From contig CABTAA010000121.1 of the NCBI GenBank assembly GCA_902482615.1, positions 1-5,201 of the forward strand: 5,201 nucleotides of DNA, given 5' to 3'. The notes beneath the pieces are model-generated. The model made no database searches, was not told where the DNA came from, and saw only the letters and a list, made by a program, of their open reading frames with translations. Below are positions 4,407-5,201 of the stretch, piece by piece. The position numbers and the translations under genes were made by a program. Source of the stretch: an uncultured Collinsella sp. (GTDB taxonomy: Bacteria; Actinomycetota; Coriobacteriia; Coriobacteriales; Coriobacteriaceae). The first letter of the stretch is position 1, and each line of letters starts with the position of its first letter.

Positions 4407-5201
4407 ATGACGAAGACCAAGGCACAGCAGATTATGGCGGCGACCGAGGCTCGCGCGGCTGACGACGTCACCGCAGCCATCAAAGATATCGCTACCGAGT
4501 TTGAACCATATATCATCAAGCAGCGCCGGCACTTCCATAAGCACCCGGAGCTGAGCCTTGCCGAGGAGCGCACGACCTCCGACATCGCCAACCAGCTCGA
4601 CGCCATGAATATCCCCTACGAGCGTCCGCTCAAGACCGGCTTGGTGGCAACGCTTCGCGGTACCGCGTCGGATGCCTACCGCGAGGACGGCACGCCACGC
4701 CGCCGCATCCTGCTGCGCGCCGACATCGACGCCCTGCCCGTCACGGAGCGGAACGACTGCGAGTGGAGATCGCAGAACGAGGGCGTGATGCACGCCTGCG
4801 GCCACGACATGCACGCCGCGGTGCTGTTCGGCGTGCTGAAAACCTTCGCCGAGGCGCCCGATTTCCGGGGCACGCTCTTCGGGCTGTTCCAGCCGGGCGA
4901 GGAGTGCAACCCGGGCGGAGCCTCGCTGGTGCTGGCCGAAAAGCCGTTCGAGGGCTACGACGTGCGGGCCGTCGTCGGCGAACACGTCGAACCGCAGCTG
5001 GAAGTCGGGACCCTCGGATTCCGGGCCGGAAAGTACATGGCGGCAAGCGACGAACTGCGCTTCCGCGTCCGCGGCACGGGCGGGCACGGCGCCATGCGCA
5101 AGCAGCTCAAGGACCCCGTGGCGGCCGGCGCCGAACTGCTGACGCGCCTCATCGCGCTCAACGGCGAGGAGTGCGTGCTCTCGATCGGCCGCGTGGAGGC
5201 C
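4407..5201 (+). CDS. M20D family amidohydrolase (N-acyl or peptidyl amino acid hydrolase), 3' end cut by the window
   Basis: 265 residues of a di-metal M20D enzyme (relatives: IAA-amino acid hydrolase, hippuricase, N-acetyl-diaminopimelate deacetylase). Such enzymes cleave N-acyl or N-aminoacyl amino acids in the cytoplasm; the substrate is not shown here. Motifs in order: RRHFHKHPELS (40-50), LLRADIDALPV (102-112), HACGHDMH (129-136) with metal ligands C131 and H133, FQPGEE (161-166) with general base E165 and ligand E166, and H193 in GEHVEP. The lid/dimerisation domain starts near 205 (GFRAGKYMA) with GTGGHGAM (223-230). The last His ligand would lie beyond the window. Oddity: residues 1-112 resemble actinobacterial members and write Arg almost only as CGC. 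From about residue 113 on, CGG, AGA and GGA codons appear, and the wording (WRSQNEGVMHACGHDMHAA, GFRAGKYMAASDEL) reminds me of Bacteroidales enzymes. The gene may be chimeric. The start is supported by AAGGAG at 4391. Confidence 0.92.
   Translation, partial: MTKTKAQQIMAATEARAADDVTAAIKDIATEFEPYIIKQRRHFHKHPELSLAEERTTSDIANQLDAMNIPYERPLKTGLVATLRGTASDAYREDGTPRRRILLRADIDALPVTERNDCEWRSQNEGVMHACGHDMHAAVLFGVLKTFAEAPDFRGTLFGLFQPGEECNPGGASLVLAEKPFEGYDVRAVVGEHVEPQLEVGTLGFRAGKYMAASDELRFRVRGTGGHGAMRKQLKDPVAAGAELLTRLIALNGEECVLSIGRVEA

Noticed and set aside
4251..5087. N-terminal extension of the amidohydrolase frame to 5087
   Set aside because: It is antisense to the M20 gene, which has a strong start and intact motifs. 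The amidohydrolase fold begins at the 4238 ATG.

Overview
The window looks like chromosomal DNA from a high-GC gut actinobacterium of the class Coriobacteriia, most likely Collinsella or a near relative. This is an inference from three things: GC-rich codon use, a cluster-less MutY-like glycosylase with the signature ETNVRT, and the style of the spacers and terminators. No marker gene proves the genus.

Layout from left to right. (1) 1-1311, minus strand: an Rrf2-family regulator with Fe-S-type cysteines, followed 21 bases later by a MutY-like HhH-GPD DNA glycosylase that runs off the left edge. They look like a two-gene operon. (2) 1312-1534: the operon leader, a candidate promoter, and a 47-bp near-symmetric palindrome just upstream of it. 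(3) 1635-1847, minus strand: a complete tRNA-Asp(GUC) unit with an A/T-rich UP element, promoter, mature tRNA and a UUCG-capped terminator. (4) 1849-2600: about 750 bases with no convincing gene but many dyads. These include an orphan 9-bp-stem hairpin, a plus-strand terminator-like hairpin, and a 238-bp segment bounded by imperfect inverted repeats. (5) 2601-4238, minus strand: a complete YtcJ-like amidohydrolase with its terminator at 2538-2579. (6) 4251-4406: a divergent intergenic region. (7) 4407-5201, plus strand: the N-terminal half of an M20D amidohydrolase (peptidase M20 / IAA-amino acid hydrolase family), cut by the right edge.

How they may work together: the Rrf2 protein probably senses Fe-S, redox or nitric oxide status and may control itself and the downstream repair enzyme, which would link stress sensing to oxidised-base repair. 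The two divergent metallohydrolases (amidohydrolase_3 and M20D) are both amide- or acyl-cleaving enzymes of unknown substrate and may share regulation from the spacer between them.

Points most worth a second look: the glycosylase without an Fe-S cluster and with Glu in place of the catalytic Asp; the 47-bp palindrome by the Rrf2 promoter; the 238-bp element with inverted ends; and an apparent change of codon use and family affinity inside the M20 gene near the conserved DIDALPV motif. That last signal could be a recombination event or an assembly chimera. I do not see a clear new defence or mobile system in the window.
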